64,000 nucleotides of DNA from Minicystis rosea. GTDB lineage: Bacteria > Myxococcota_A > Polyangia > Polyangiales > Polyangiaceae. Location: the NCBI GenBank assembly GCA_001931535.1, contig CP016211.1:9594377-9658376 (forward strand). The letters run 5' to 3'. The notes under the pieces are model-generated. The model was not told the origin of the DNA. It saw only the letters and a list, made by a program, of their open reading frames with translations, and did not search any database. Shown one piece after another: positions 38,142 to 46,018 of this stretch; within the stretch, counting starts at the first letter, position 1; every line of letters begins with the position of its first letter. The translations under genes were made by a program, and so were the position numbers.

Positions 38142-39068
38142 ATGATCGACAAGCTCCTGCACGCGCTCTCCGACTGGAGGGTCCTGTCGCCGGTCATCAT
38201 CGTGATCGCGTCGCAGGTCTTCATCCAATTGGAGCGGCGTTTCCCGTACGACCGAGGCCAGCGCGTCTTCCGGAAGGGTTGGTTCAACGACTTCTTCCTC
38301 TACACGCTGTTCCAGAGCTACCTCCTCGGCCTCGTCATCTTCGGCTTCATCGGCTGGCTCGATCAGCACGCCGCGGGCCGCTTCCGCCTCGTCGCGGGCT
38401 GGCCGCTGTGGACGCAGATCGTGTTCTTCCTCCTGCTCCACGACTTCTACATCTATTGGATGCATCGGGCGATGCACCGCTTCTCGCTCCTGTGGCGCCT
38501 CCACGAGGCGCACCACTCGGTGGAGAACATCGACTGGCTCGCGGGATCGCGATCGCACGCGCTCGAGATCATCTTGAACCAGACCATCGAGTTCGCGCCC
38601 ATCATCCTCCTCGGGGCGCCGCCGGAGATGGTGCAGATCAAAGGCACCATCGACGCGGTGTGGGGCATGTACATCCACTCGAACATCGACGTGCGCACGG
38701 GCCTGCTCCAGTACGTGATCAACGGGCCCGAGATGCACCGCTGGCATCACTCGGTCGAGTTCACGGGCTACGGCTTCAACTACGGGACCAAGTTCGCGTT
38801 CTGGGATTGGATCTTCGGGACCGCGTACCTGCCTGCGAAGAAGCCGCCGGGGTACGGCGTGTCCGGCGAGGTGTTCCCCGAGGCGCTGCCCGATCCGAAG
38901 GAGTTCCCGGGCACGGCGGCGGTGGGCACTTCGTATCTGCCGCGCTCGGTGAAGGGGCTCGCGAGCCTCGTGTACACCGAGGTGAAGAACTACCTCACGC
39001 AGCAGCTCTTCGCGTTCCGCAAGCTCGAGAGCGAGCCCGAGAAGGACGCGGTCGGCAACGCTTCATGA
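38142..39068 (+). CDS. Sterol desaturase / fatty acid hydroxylase superfamily membrane protein
   Basis: A 308-residue integral membrane di-iron oxygenase. The histidine clusters that bind the two irons are present: HDFYIYWMHRAMH, LHEAHHS and HRWHH, with a further conserved region NYGTKFAFWDWIFGTAY. Four or so hydrophobic segments occur in the first 110 residues. The superfamily hydroxylates or desaturates sterols, hopanoid-like lipids and fatty acids. The position between the sugar operon and an MMPL exporter suggests modification of a membrane lipid that may carry or accompany the glycan. The substrate is unknown. Confidence 0.88.
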   Translation: MIDKLLHALSDWRVLSPVIIVIASQVFIQLERRFPYDRGQRVFRKGWFNDFFLYTLFQSYLLGLVIFGFIGWLDQHAAGRFRLVAGWPLWTQIVFFLLLHDFYIYWMHRAMHRFSLLWRLHEAHHSVENIDWLAGSRSHALEIILNQTIEFAPIILLGAPPEMVQIKGTIDAVWGMYIHSNIDVRTGLLQYVINGPEMHRWHHSVEFTGYGFNYGTKFAFWDWIFGTAYLPAKKPPGYGVSGEVFPEALPDPKEFPGTAAVGTSYLPRSVKGLASLVYTEVKNYLTQQLFAFRKLESEPEKDAVGNAS

Positions 39069-39074
39069 GCCCCG

Positions 39075-39098
39075 CGGCGAGGACACGTGTCCTCGCCG
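39075..39098. terminator. 24-base perfect palindrome after the desaturase gene
   Basis: CGGCGAGGACAC is followed directly by its reverse complement, 6 bases after the stop codon. As RNA it could form a stable hairpin; as DNA it could be a protein-binding site. No T-tract follows. Confidence 0.5.
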
Positions 39099-39279
39099 AC
39101 GCGCGCGCATCATCACTCTTGCCCTACCCGCCAGCGATCCATACACACGATCACGAGCACGTCGCGCCGCTCTGGGGCTGATGCATTTTGCATCGAGCGA
39201 CGCCGGCTCCAGCCTGCGTGAACGCGGGCCTGTCGTGTTGCTTCGGCCTTGATGAAGGCCGCATCGGAAATGAGCCATC

Positions 39280-41829
39280 GTGGACACATCCCTCGGCCGC
39301 ATGAATGGTAGCCGCGGGGCGCGCTTCCTCGCGCGCCTCACCCGTCTTCAAGTCGATCGCCCGGGCCTCGTGCTCCTCGTCTCGGGGATCATCACGGCGA
39401 TCGCGATCGTCCTCTCGCTGCGGCTCGAGCTGCACACGGGCTTCGAGTACCTGCTCCCGCAGGATCGGCCGAGCGTGCGTGAGCTCGACCGCGTCGGCAA
39501 GAAGACGGCCGGCGTCTCCACGCTCTTCATCGTCCTCTACGCCGACGAAAACAGCACCAAGGAAGCGGCGCAGGCCGCGCTGCGCAAGGCCGGCGACGAG
39601 CTCGTGGTGAAGCTCGGCAAGCTCGGCGATCCCTGGGTCGGCAGCGTCGAGGACGGCGTGCAGGACGCGTATCACTTCCTCTCGCCGCGCGCGGGGCTCT
39701 ACGCCGATTTGAAGCAGCTCGAAGGCCTGCGCGCCGACATCGACGCGCGCTTCGAGTACGAGGTGAACAAGGCGGCGGGCACGCTGCTCGACGAGAGCGA
39801 GCCGCCGCCGCCGCTCGATCCGCAGGAGATCCAGAAGCGCTTCGGGCTCGACAAGGTGCAGGCCGATCGATACCCCGACGGCTACTACCAGTCGGCCGAC
39901 GGCAAAGTGCTGGTCGTCGCCATCCGCTCCAAGGTGCTCGGCAGCGACGTCGAGCAGGGGAACGAAGCGCTGCGGAAGGTGCGCGCGATCATCGACGAGG
40001 TCGGCCTCGATCGCTCCCAACCCAAGCTGCACTACGGGCTCGCGGGCGATCTCTACAGCGGCATCGCCGAGGTGAGCGCCATCAACGCGGACCTCACCGA
40101 GGTGGGCATCACGGGCGTGGTGCTGATCGCGGCGGTGGTGTTCCTCTACTACCTGCGGATTCGCACGCTCCTCACGATGCTGCTCACGATCCTCGTGGGC
40201 GTGTCGTGGAGCTTCGGGTTCACGCGGCTCACGATCGGGTTCTTGAACCTGGCGACGGGGTTCCTGTTCACCATCATCGCGGGGAACGGGATCAACGCCG
40301 GCATCATCCTGATGGCGCGCTACCTGGAAGCGCGGCGCAAGGGCGCGCCGCTCGACGAGGCCGTGCGCGTGGCGCATGCGGAGACGTGGCTCGCGACGCT
40401 CACCGCCTGCGCGGCGGCGGCGGCGGCGTACGTGTCGCTCACGGTCACGGAGTTCCGCGGGTTCCGCGACTTCGGGCTCATCGGCGGCGTGGGCATGTTC
40501 CTCTGCTGGATCGCGACCTACTGGACGATGCCGGCGATCCTCGTGGTCCTCGAGCGGCTGCTCCCGCTGGAGCGCGAGAAGGGCGGCCGCTTCGCGCATT
40601 TCCGGGACACGTGGGGCAACGCCTTCGGCAAGCCATTCGCGTGGATCGTCCCGCGCGCGCCGCGCACCATCACCATCGTCGGGCTCGCGCTCGCCGTCGC
40701 CGGCGTGGTCGAGCTCGTCCGCTACGTGAAGGCGGACCCGATGGAATGGGACATGAACAACCTGCGCAACCTGCGCACGAGCCGCGCGGACGAGGAGCGC
40801 AACAAGAAGTTCGCCGACGACATCACCGGCTACGTCGGCTCGGACGCGATGGCCATCCTCGTCGACCGGGTCGATCAAGTCGCCCCGCTGCGCCAGGTGC
40901 TCAACGCGCGCCGCGACGCCGCCGTCGGGCAGAAGCCGTTCAAGGATCTGCACGCGCTCGAAGACTTCGTCCCCGCGCAGCAGGCGGAGAAGATCCCGGT
41001 CCTCCTCGCCATCAAGGACAAGGTCGTGCGCGCGCACAAGCGCGGGATCATCAAGCAAGAGGATTGGGCGAAGATCAGAGATCACCTGCCGCCCGATGAT
41101 TTGAAGCCCTTCGGGATCATGGACCTGCCCGCCGACGCGGCGCGCGCGTTCACCGAGACCGATGGGACGCGCGGGCGCATCGTGTACATCAGCCCGACGG
41201 ATCCGAACCTCACCGAGGACGCGCGCTACCTGCTGCGCTGGGCCGATGCCTACCGCGAGGCGAAGCTCCCGGATGGAAGCGTGATCCTCGGATCGGGGCG
41301 CGCCGTGATCTACGCGGACATGTGGGAAGCGGTGATCGCCGCCATCCCGCTGGCGGTGTCGTTCTCGTTCTTGGCGACGCTCGTGGTGATCCTGATCGCG
41401 TTCCGCGGGCGGGCGGCGGCCTTCCTGGTGATGGGGGCGCTCCTCGTCGGCATCGCGTGGCTCGGCGGGCTGTTCACGCTGCTCGGGGTGCGGCTCAACT
41501 TCCTCAACTTCATCGCGCTGCCCATCACGTTCGGTGTCGGCGTGGACTACGCCGTCAACGTGGTGCAGCGCTACGTGACGGAGGGAGCCGGAGGCGCGTT
41601 GACGGCCGTGCGCGAGACGGGAGGCGCCGTGATCCTGTGCAGCATGACCACGACGCTCGGGTACCTCGCGCTCAAGAGCTCGATGAACCTGGCCGTGCGC
41701 AGCCTCGGCATCGCCGCGGTGCTCGGTGAGGTGTGTTGTCTCCTGGCCGCGGTGCTGGTGCTGCCGGCGGCGCTGATCTGGTGGGACGAGCACAAGGCGA
41801 AGGCCGCCGTCGCGGTGTCACCGGGTTGA
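39280..41829 (+). CDS. MMPL/RND-family transporter (HpnN-like)
   Basis: An 849-residue inner-membrane exporter with the duplicated RND layout: one N-terminal helix (about 28-48), a large periplasmic domain, then about five helices (roughly 270-430). The pattern repeats with a helix near 465, a second periplasmic domain and helices from about 685 to 835. The internal repeats LTMLLTILVGVSWSFGF and FGVGVDYAVNVVQRY (with the conserved charged GxxxDY) fit MMPL proteins. The hopanoid exporter HpnN has similar size and architecture, and a sterol-desaturase gene upstream makes lipid export likely, though cargo is unknown. GTG 39280 or ATG 39301 may be the start. Confidence 0.87.
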   Translation: MDTSLGRMNGSRGARFLARLTRLQVDRPGLVLLVSGIITAIAIVLSLRLELHTGFEYLLPQDRPSVRELDRVGKKTAGVSTLFIVLYADENSTKEAAQAALRKAGDELVVKLGKLGDPWVGSVEDGVQDAYHFLSPRAGLYADLKQLEGLRADIDARFEYEVNKAAGTLLDESEPPPPLDPQEIQKRFGLDKVQADRYPDGYYQSADGKVLVVAIRSKVLGSDVEQGNEALRKVRAIIDEVGLDRSQPKLHYGLAGDLYSGIAEVSAINADLTEVGITGVVLIAAVVFLYYLRIRTLLTMLLTILVGVSWSFGFTRLTIGFLNLATGFLFTIIAGNGINAGIILMARYLEARRKGAPLDEAVRVAHAETWLATLTACAAAAAAYVSLTVTEFRGFRDFGLIGGVGMFLCWIATYWTMPAILVVLERLLPLEREKGGRFAHFRDTWGNAFGKPFAWIVPRAPRTITIVGLALAVAGVVELVRYVKADPMEWDMNNLRNLRTSRADEERNKKFADDITGYVGSDAMAILVDRVDQVAPLRQVLNARRDAAVGQKPFKDLHALEDFVPAQQAEKIPVLLAIKDKVVRAHKRGIIKQEDWAKIRDHLPPDDLKPFGIMDLPADAARAFTETDGTRGRIVYISPTDPNLTEDARYLLRWADAYREAKLPDGSVILGSGRAVIYADMWEAVIAAIPLAVSFSFLATLVVILIAFRGRAAAFLVMGALLVGIAWLGGLFTLLGVRLNFLNFIALPITFGVGVDYAVNVVQRYVTEGAGGALTAVRETGGAVILCSMTTTLGYLALKSSMNLAVRSLGIAAVLGEVCCLLAAVLVLPAALIWWDEHKAKAAVAVSPG

Positions 41830-41837
41830 AATGCAAA

Positions 41838-41867
41838 GGCCGAAGGAGCGATGAGGCTCCTTCGGCC
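41838..41867. terminator. Bidirectional terminator hairpin
   Basis: A perfect 12-bp stem GGCCGAAGGAGC/GCTCCTTCGGCC with a 6-base loop lies between two convergent genes, 9 bases after the MMPL stop codon. AAA precedes it on the plus strand, giving a short T-run for the opposite strand. Confidence 0.75.
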
Positions 41868-41895
41868 GATTGCCATTCTGGTGTCGAGAGAGGGC

Positions 41896-41920
41896 GCGCC
41901 ATTTCGCGATGAAATGGCGC
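41896..41920 (-). terminator. Hairpin after the sugar-dehydrogenase-like gene
   Basis: GCGCCATTTC/GAAATGGCGC forms a perfect 10-bp stem with a 5-base loop, 12 bases beyond the stop codon on the minus strand. Confidence 0.6.
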
Positions 41921-41931
41921 CGTCGCTCGGG

Positions 41932-43290
41932 TCACTCCATGTCGATGGGCGCGATCCAGAAGATCACCCCGTTGTTGTCGTTGCCCACGAACAGGCGGCC
42001 ATCGTAGGAGACCGCGACGGTGGCGGGCCGGCCGTGGGAGAGGGTGCTGTCGTCCCAGCCGGTGGCGAAGTCGGCCATGCCGCCGGTGTTCATGCCATTG
42101 GTGTTGCTGCTCGGGAGCGGGAGGCCGGTGTTGGGATCCATGGCGATGCCGACGACGCGCGCGCCGACCCAGGAGCCGGCGGCGCCGTGGGTCGCGACGA
42201 TCGCGCGATTGGCCCACGTGCCCGGCCAATTCGAGGGCGCGAAGTCGACGTCGAAGGGCGTGTCGCCGATGAGGAAGCCGACGTCCTCCGCGACGACGCC
42301 GGAGCAATCGGTGGGCTGCACGTCCTGGTACGGCAGGTTCTTCGTGGCACAGCAGGGGAAGCCCCAGTCGTCGCCGGTGCGGATGGGGGCCAGCTTCTCG
42401 CGACCGCCGGCGGTGGCCGTGTAGTCCTTGGCGAGCTCGAGCGTGAAGCAGAGGTTGTGGCCCTTGGAGCAGCGCACCGCGATGGGGTTGCGCATACCCT
42501 TGGCGATGGGCGCGCCGTCGGGCGTGCCGTCGAGCTTGCGAATGCCGCCGTGGAAGGGATGCGAGACGTCGCAGGCTTCGCCCTGATCGCCGCCGTTGGC
42601 CACGTAGATGGAGCCGTCCTCGGCGATGTCCATCGTCTTCGGCCAGTGGAGGGCCGAGTAGTAATACGTGATGTCCGCGACCTGCTCGCTCGCAGCGGAG
42701 GGCGCGCGATCGCCCGGCTTGTAGGCGACACGCATGATCTTCGTGTCGTCCTGGTAATAGAACCAGCCGTTCGTGAACATCATGCCCTGCGTTTTGGGCA
42801 GGTTGCCGAGGAAGGTGACGGGCGCGTCGGCGACGCCGTCGTGGTTGTCGTCGGCGAGGATGACGACCGCGTTCTGACCACCGGGGCCGCCGCCGGTGGT
42901 GAGGCCGGTGGGCGAGGCGACGAAGAGCTCACCGCCCGGCGCGAAGCGGAGCTGGCGCGTGTTGCCGACGGTGGCGAAGTAGTGCGCACAGAAGCCCGCG
43001 GGGAGGTGGAGGAACGAGAGATCCACCGGGCTCGACCCACCGGGAACGACGACGACGCCGTTGGCCGTGAACTGCACCGAGCCCGGCAGCTTGCACGGGT
43101 TCTCGATGCCGCCTTCCGGCACGACGGTGCCGCTGCTGGTGCTGCTGGTGGTCGAGGAGGTCGTGGTCGCGCTCGAGCTGCCGCCGGTGCCGCCGGTGCC
43201 ACCCGTCTGCCCGCCGCCACCACAAGCGGCGGGGAGCAGGAGGCCAAGCGTGAAGAGGGGCGGAAGAACAAGAGGAAGCGCGCTACGCAT
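41932..43290 (-). CDS. PQQ-type sugar/sorbosone dehydrogenase-like lipoprotein
   Basis: A 452-residue predicted lipoprotein (lipobox LPAAC, Cys23) with a Gly/Ser/Thr spacer and then a six-bladed beta-propeller resembling soluble glucose or L-sorbosone dehydrogenases. Supporting segments are QLRFAPGGELFVASP, KTQGMMFTNGWFYY, MDIAEDGSIYVANGGDQ, GMRNPIAVRC and VAVSYDGRLFVGNDNNG. Such propellers oxidise sugars with PQQ or act as non-catalytic binders. Cys residues are frequent and may form disulfides. It is monocistronic, and the start ATG precedes a textbook signal peptide. Confidence 0.85.
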   Translation of the reverse strand: MRSALPLVLPPLFTLGLLLPAACGGGGQTGGTGGTGGSSSATTTSSTTSSTSSGTVVPEGGIENPCKLPGSVQFTANGVVVVPGGSSPVDLSFLHLPAGFCAHYFATVGNTRQLRFAPGGELFVASPTGLTTGGGPGGQNAVVILADDNHDGVADAPVTFLGNLPKTQGMMFTNGWFYYQDDTKIMRVAYKPGDRAPSAASEQVADITYYYSALHWPKTMDIAEDGSIYVANGGDQGEACDVSHPFHGGIRKLDGTPDGAPIAKGMRNPIAVRCSKGHNLCFTLELAKDYTATAGGREKLAPIRTGDDWGFPCCATKNLPYQDVQPTDCSGVVAEDVGFLIGDTPFDVDFAPSNWPGTWANRAIVATHGAAGSWVGARVVGIAMDPNTGLPLPSSNTNGMNTGGMADFATGWDDSTLSHGRPATVAVSYDGRLFVGNDNNGVIFWIAPIDME

Positions 43291-43373
43291 GCGGGTTGCG
43301 TAGAGGATCGGCTCGACGGCAGCAACGAAAAGCGCCCCGGATCGTGGGGCGCCATGACGTCACCATCGTGTGA

Positions 43374-44099
43374 TCAATCGCCGCGTCCGGCAGGCAACCA
43401 GAGCAGCTTTTCCATGATGGGCTCGATGCAGCCGGAGAGGCGATCACCCATGGGGACTTCGCACCCGATGGTGCTCAAGCATTCGCGAAGACGCGTGCGG
43501 CTCGTTTGGTTGAGCGCGCCGATGGCGCGACCGAGGCGGCCCGCGACCCGCGGCTCCATGGCTTCGCGGCAATCTTTGTAGGGCGTCTGATCGCAGGTCT
43601 CGGCGCGACGACAGACGATGTCGAGATAGGGCTCGAGGGCGGCGACCGAGAGCGCGCCGGCATCGAGCGCCTCGACGCCGCAGCGACGCACGAGCGCAGC
43701 GTACTCCGGTGTGAGCGGGTCACCCTTGAAGCTGTCGAGCGCGCGTTGCGAGCACGCAGCGGTGTGCTCGAGCATGGCGGGTGATGCGTTCGAGGTCTGC
43801 GCGAGACACTCGTCACGGTGCGGCCACGGCTTGCCCTCGTCGCTGGCGCGCTTGTAGAGCGCGTCGAGGTAGTCACACCACGCGCGCTGGGCGCGGCGGT
43901 CGGCCGCCGCGTCGTCGACGGTCGGCGCGGGCGCGGGCGCAGGCACCGCGGGGCTCGCCGCCCGGGGCGCCGGAGCGGGCGCGGCCGCGACGGGCGCGCT
44001 CTCCTTGGCGTGACCGCACCCCGCCGCGACGAGGACGATCGCGAGCAGCGGAAGGCGAGTTGCAGACCTCGACGACGGGCGGAGTTTGATGTGAGCCAT
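43374..44099 (-). CDS. Hypothetical lipoprotein with Ala/Pro linker
   Basis: A 241-residue predicted lipoprotein with lipobox VAAGC (Cys28). Residues about 33-65 form an Ala/Pro-rich linker, followed by a helical domain with seven or eight cysteines (CDYLDALYKRASDEG, CSQRALD, CRRAETC, CEVP). No family is recognised. It reads in the same direction as the preceding propeller lipoprotein gene but about 80 bases upstream, so the two may be co-transcribed. Confidence 0.75.
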   Translation of the reverse strand: MAHIKLRPSSRSATRLPLLAIVLVAAGCGHAKESAPVAAAPAPAPRAASPAVPAPAPAPTVDDAAADRRAQRAWCDYLDALYKRASDEGKPWPHRDECLAQTSNASPAMLEHTAACSQRALDSFKGDPLTPEYAALVRRCGVEALDAGALSVAALEPYLDIVCRRAETCDQTPYKDCREAMEPRVAGRLGRAIGALNQTSRTRLRECLSTIGCEVPMGDRLSGCIEPIMEKLLWLPAGRGD

Positions 44100-44185
44100 C
44101 TCACATCATGGTGGCGGGCAAGAAAGCGAGGGCAACCGGATTGCCCGTCGGAAACCGCCGCATTCGGGCAGGGTAGGATGAGCGC

Positions 44186-44869
44186 ATGTCCGCGACGGTC
44201 GATCTCGGTGCCCTTCACGCACGCCTCGAGGCGCGCGGACGGAAGCTCGACGTCCTCGCCGCTCGCTACATCGGCCACGCGGTCATCGTTGCGCTCGCGG
44301 AAGCGCATGCCGCCGTCGATGCGGAGGGAGATCCGGCGCCGGTGATCCATGGCGCGCTGCGGCCCGAGGTGGTGCTGATCGATCGCGATGGCAGCGTGCG
44401 TCTCGCGTTCGCGCCGCCGGCATCGCACCAGGCTTGGCGCGCGCCGGAGCAACGCACGGGCGGCCGCATCACGCCGCGCGTGGACGTGTATGCGGCCGGC
44501 ATGATGCTGCGCGAGCTCGAGGTCGGAACCACCGACGCGCTGCGCGAGGCGATCGCGAAGGCGACCGAGCCGCACGCCGATCGGCGGCGAATCACGTGCT
44601 TCGAGCTCTCGGCATGGCTCGCGCGAGGCCTCGATGCGGCGGCGGGAAAGGAAGCCGTGGCCGCGCTCGTGGCAGCGAGCGAGCACGAACATGCACGGGA
44701 CAGCGCGTCACGACCGCTGTCGCCGGTGGCTCGGCTCGCTGTTGCGGGGATCACGGCGATCGTCGTGTTTGCGTGCGGATCGCTGGTGATGGAGCGGACG
44801 CGCACAGCCTCCGGCGAGCGGGCGCGGGCGCGGCCGGAAGCGCCGCGGTCTGATACGCTGAGGCCATGA
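44186..44869 (+). CDS. Membrane-anchored pseudokinase-like protein
   Basis: A 227-residue protein that retains traces of a Ser/Thr kinase C-lobe: VIHGALRPEVVLID stands where HRDLKPENVLL would be, and WRAPEQ followed by DVYAAGMML matches the APE and DVxSxG regions. The glycine-rich loop, the invariant lysine, the HRD aspartate and DFG are all missing, so catalysis is not expected. A single membrane helix lies near 187-205 (LAVAGITAIVVFACGSL). It could be a scaffold or a signalling decoy. It is translationally coupled to the next small gene. Confidence 0.7.
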   Translation: MSATVDLGALHARLEARGRKLDVLAARYIGHAVIVALAEAHAAVDAEGDPAPVIHGALRPEVVLIDRDGSVRLAFAPPASHQAWRAPEQRTGGRITPRVDVYAAGMMLRELEVGTTDALREAIAKATEPHADRRRITCFELSAWLARGLDAAAGKEAVAALVAASEHEHARDSASRPLSPVARLAVAGITAIVVFACGSLVMERTRTASGERARARPEAPRSDTLRP

Positions 44870-45162
44870 GCTCAACGCGCGCGGGCTGGGAGGTCGAAGA
44901 GCTCGATCCCACGGGGGACGCGAGCGTTCTCGAGAGGGCGAAGCCCATCGTCCGGCGCGTGCCGGCGCGGTGGGACGAGCGTGAGGACACGCTCCGCACG
45001 ACGATCGGTTTGTGGTCGGTCGACGTGCGGCGAGGCCCGGTCGCCGGCTGGGAGTGGAGCGCGTTCTCACACGGCGCGCCGCGCGCGCTGCGCTGTACGG
45101 GCTTCAGCGATCGCGAGGCCGCGCAGGAAGACGCGGAGCGATCGCTCGCGCGGTTGGAGTGA
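44866..45162 (+). CDS. Small hypothetical protein coupled to the pseudokinase
   Basis: A 98-residue soluble protein starting at the ATGA overlap with the preceding gene. It contains two Trp-rich segments (IGLWSVDVRRG and GWEWSAFSHG) and ends in a charged helix (DREAAQEDAERSLARLE). No family is recognised. Tight coupling suggests that it works with the pseudokinase. Confidence 0.65.
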   Translation: MSSTRAGWEVEELDPTGDASVLERAKPIVRRVPARWDEREDTLRTTIGLWSVDVRRGPVAGWEWSAFSHGAPRALRCTGFSDREAAQEDAERSLARLE

Positions 45163-45193
45163 GCGCCGCGCGCGTCGGAGAAGCATCACGGCT

Positions 45194-45880
45194 TCATGCG
45201 AGGTCGCCGTCGTCGGCTTGCGCAGTGCGCGCCACGACGAGGGACGTCACCGCGGCGGCGCCTGCTTCACGAAGCGCCGCTGCGCACGCGGCCAGGGTCG
45301 CGCCGGTGGTGCTGACGTCGTCGACCAAGAGGACACGACGGCCGCGCACCTGTGCAGGCATGCGCACGCGAAAGGCGCCGGTGACGTTGCCGAGCCGAGA
45401 CGCGCGATCGAGACGCGCCTGCTGCGGCGTGTGGCGCGTGCGCGCGAGGGCGAGCGGAAAGAGCGGGACCGCGAGCTCGTTCGCGACCTCCGCGCCCAAG
45501 AGCGCGGCCTGGTTGTAGCCGCGCTCGGCGAGGCGCGCGGGGTGCAGCGGGACCGGGATCACCACGTCGGCCTCGATGCCGGCCGAACGTGCGGCCCGGC
45601 GCACCAGATGGCCGAGCGGGACGCCCAGATCGGAACGGCCGCTGTACTTCAGTCGGCGAAGCGCATCGGCGACGGCACCGCCGAACAGGGCAAAAGCGAT
45701 GAGCGGCGGCGCACCATCCAGCGCCGGCTGCTCTTCGGCGAGGACGACGGCATGCGCACACGCGCCACAGAAGACGGCGCGCTGTGGGAGTCGCGCATCA
45801 CAGGCGGCGCAGACCGGCGGCGCGAGCACGTCGGCAAGCCAGCTCACGAGGGCGCGAAGCAGAACGATCACGGTGGTCAT
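45194..45880 (-). CDS. ComF family phosphoribosyltransferase-like protein
   Basis: A 228-residue ComF/GntX-type protein. An N-terminal zinc ribbon (CAACDARLPQRAVFCGAC) is followed by the phosphoribosyltransferase domain, with KYSGRSDLG, VIPVPLHPARLAERGYNQA and the PRPP loop VLLVDDVSTTGAT. ComF members assist natural transformation in several bacteria; whether that applies here is unknown. The usual partner helicase gene is not adjacent. It lies convergent to the preceding small gene and divergent from the GYF_2 gene. Confidence 0.92.
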   Translation of the reverse strand: MTTVIVLLRALVSWLADVLAPPVCAACDARLPQRAVFCGACAHAVVLAEEQPALDGAPPLIAFALFGGAVADALRRLKYSGRSDLGVPLGHLVRRAARSAGIEADVVIPVPLHPARLAERGYNQAALLGAEVANELAVPLFPLALARTRHTPQQARLDRASRLGNVTGAFRVRMPAQVRGRRVLLVDDVSTTGATLAACAAALREAGAAAVTSLVVARTAQADDGDLA

Positions 45881-46018
45881 ACGGGAACATCGGCACAGCG
45901 GGGACCGGAGTTGCGTGCCGGCACAAAGAAAAGATGAGAAAAACTCTCGTCGGAGTACGATCGGCTCCGCCCGCTCGACAAACCCCAGAGATGACGTGAC
46001 CGCGAAGAGGAAGCGACT

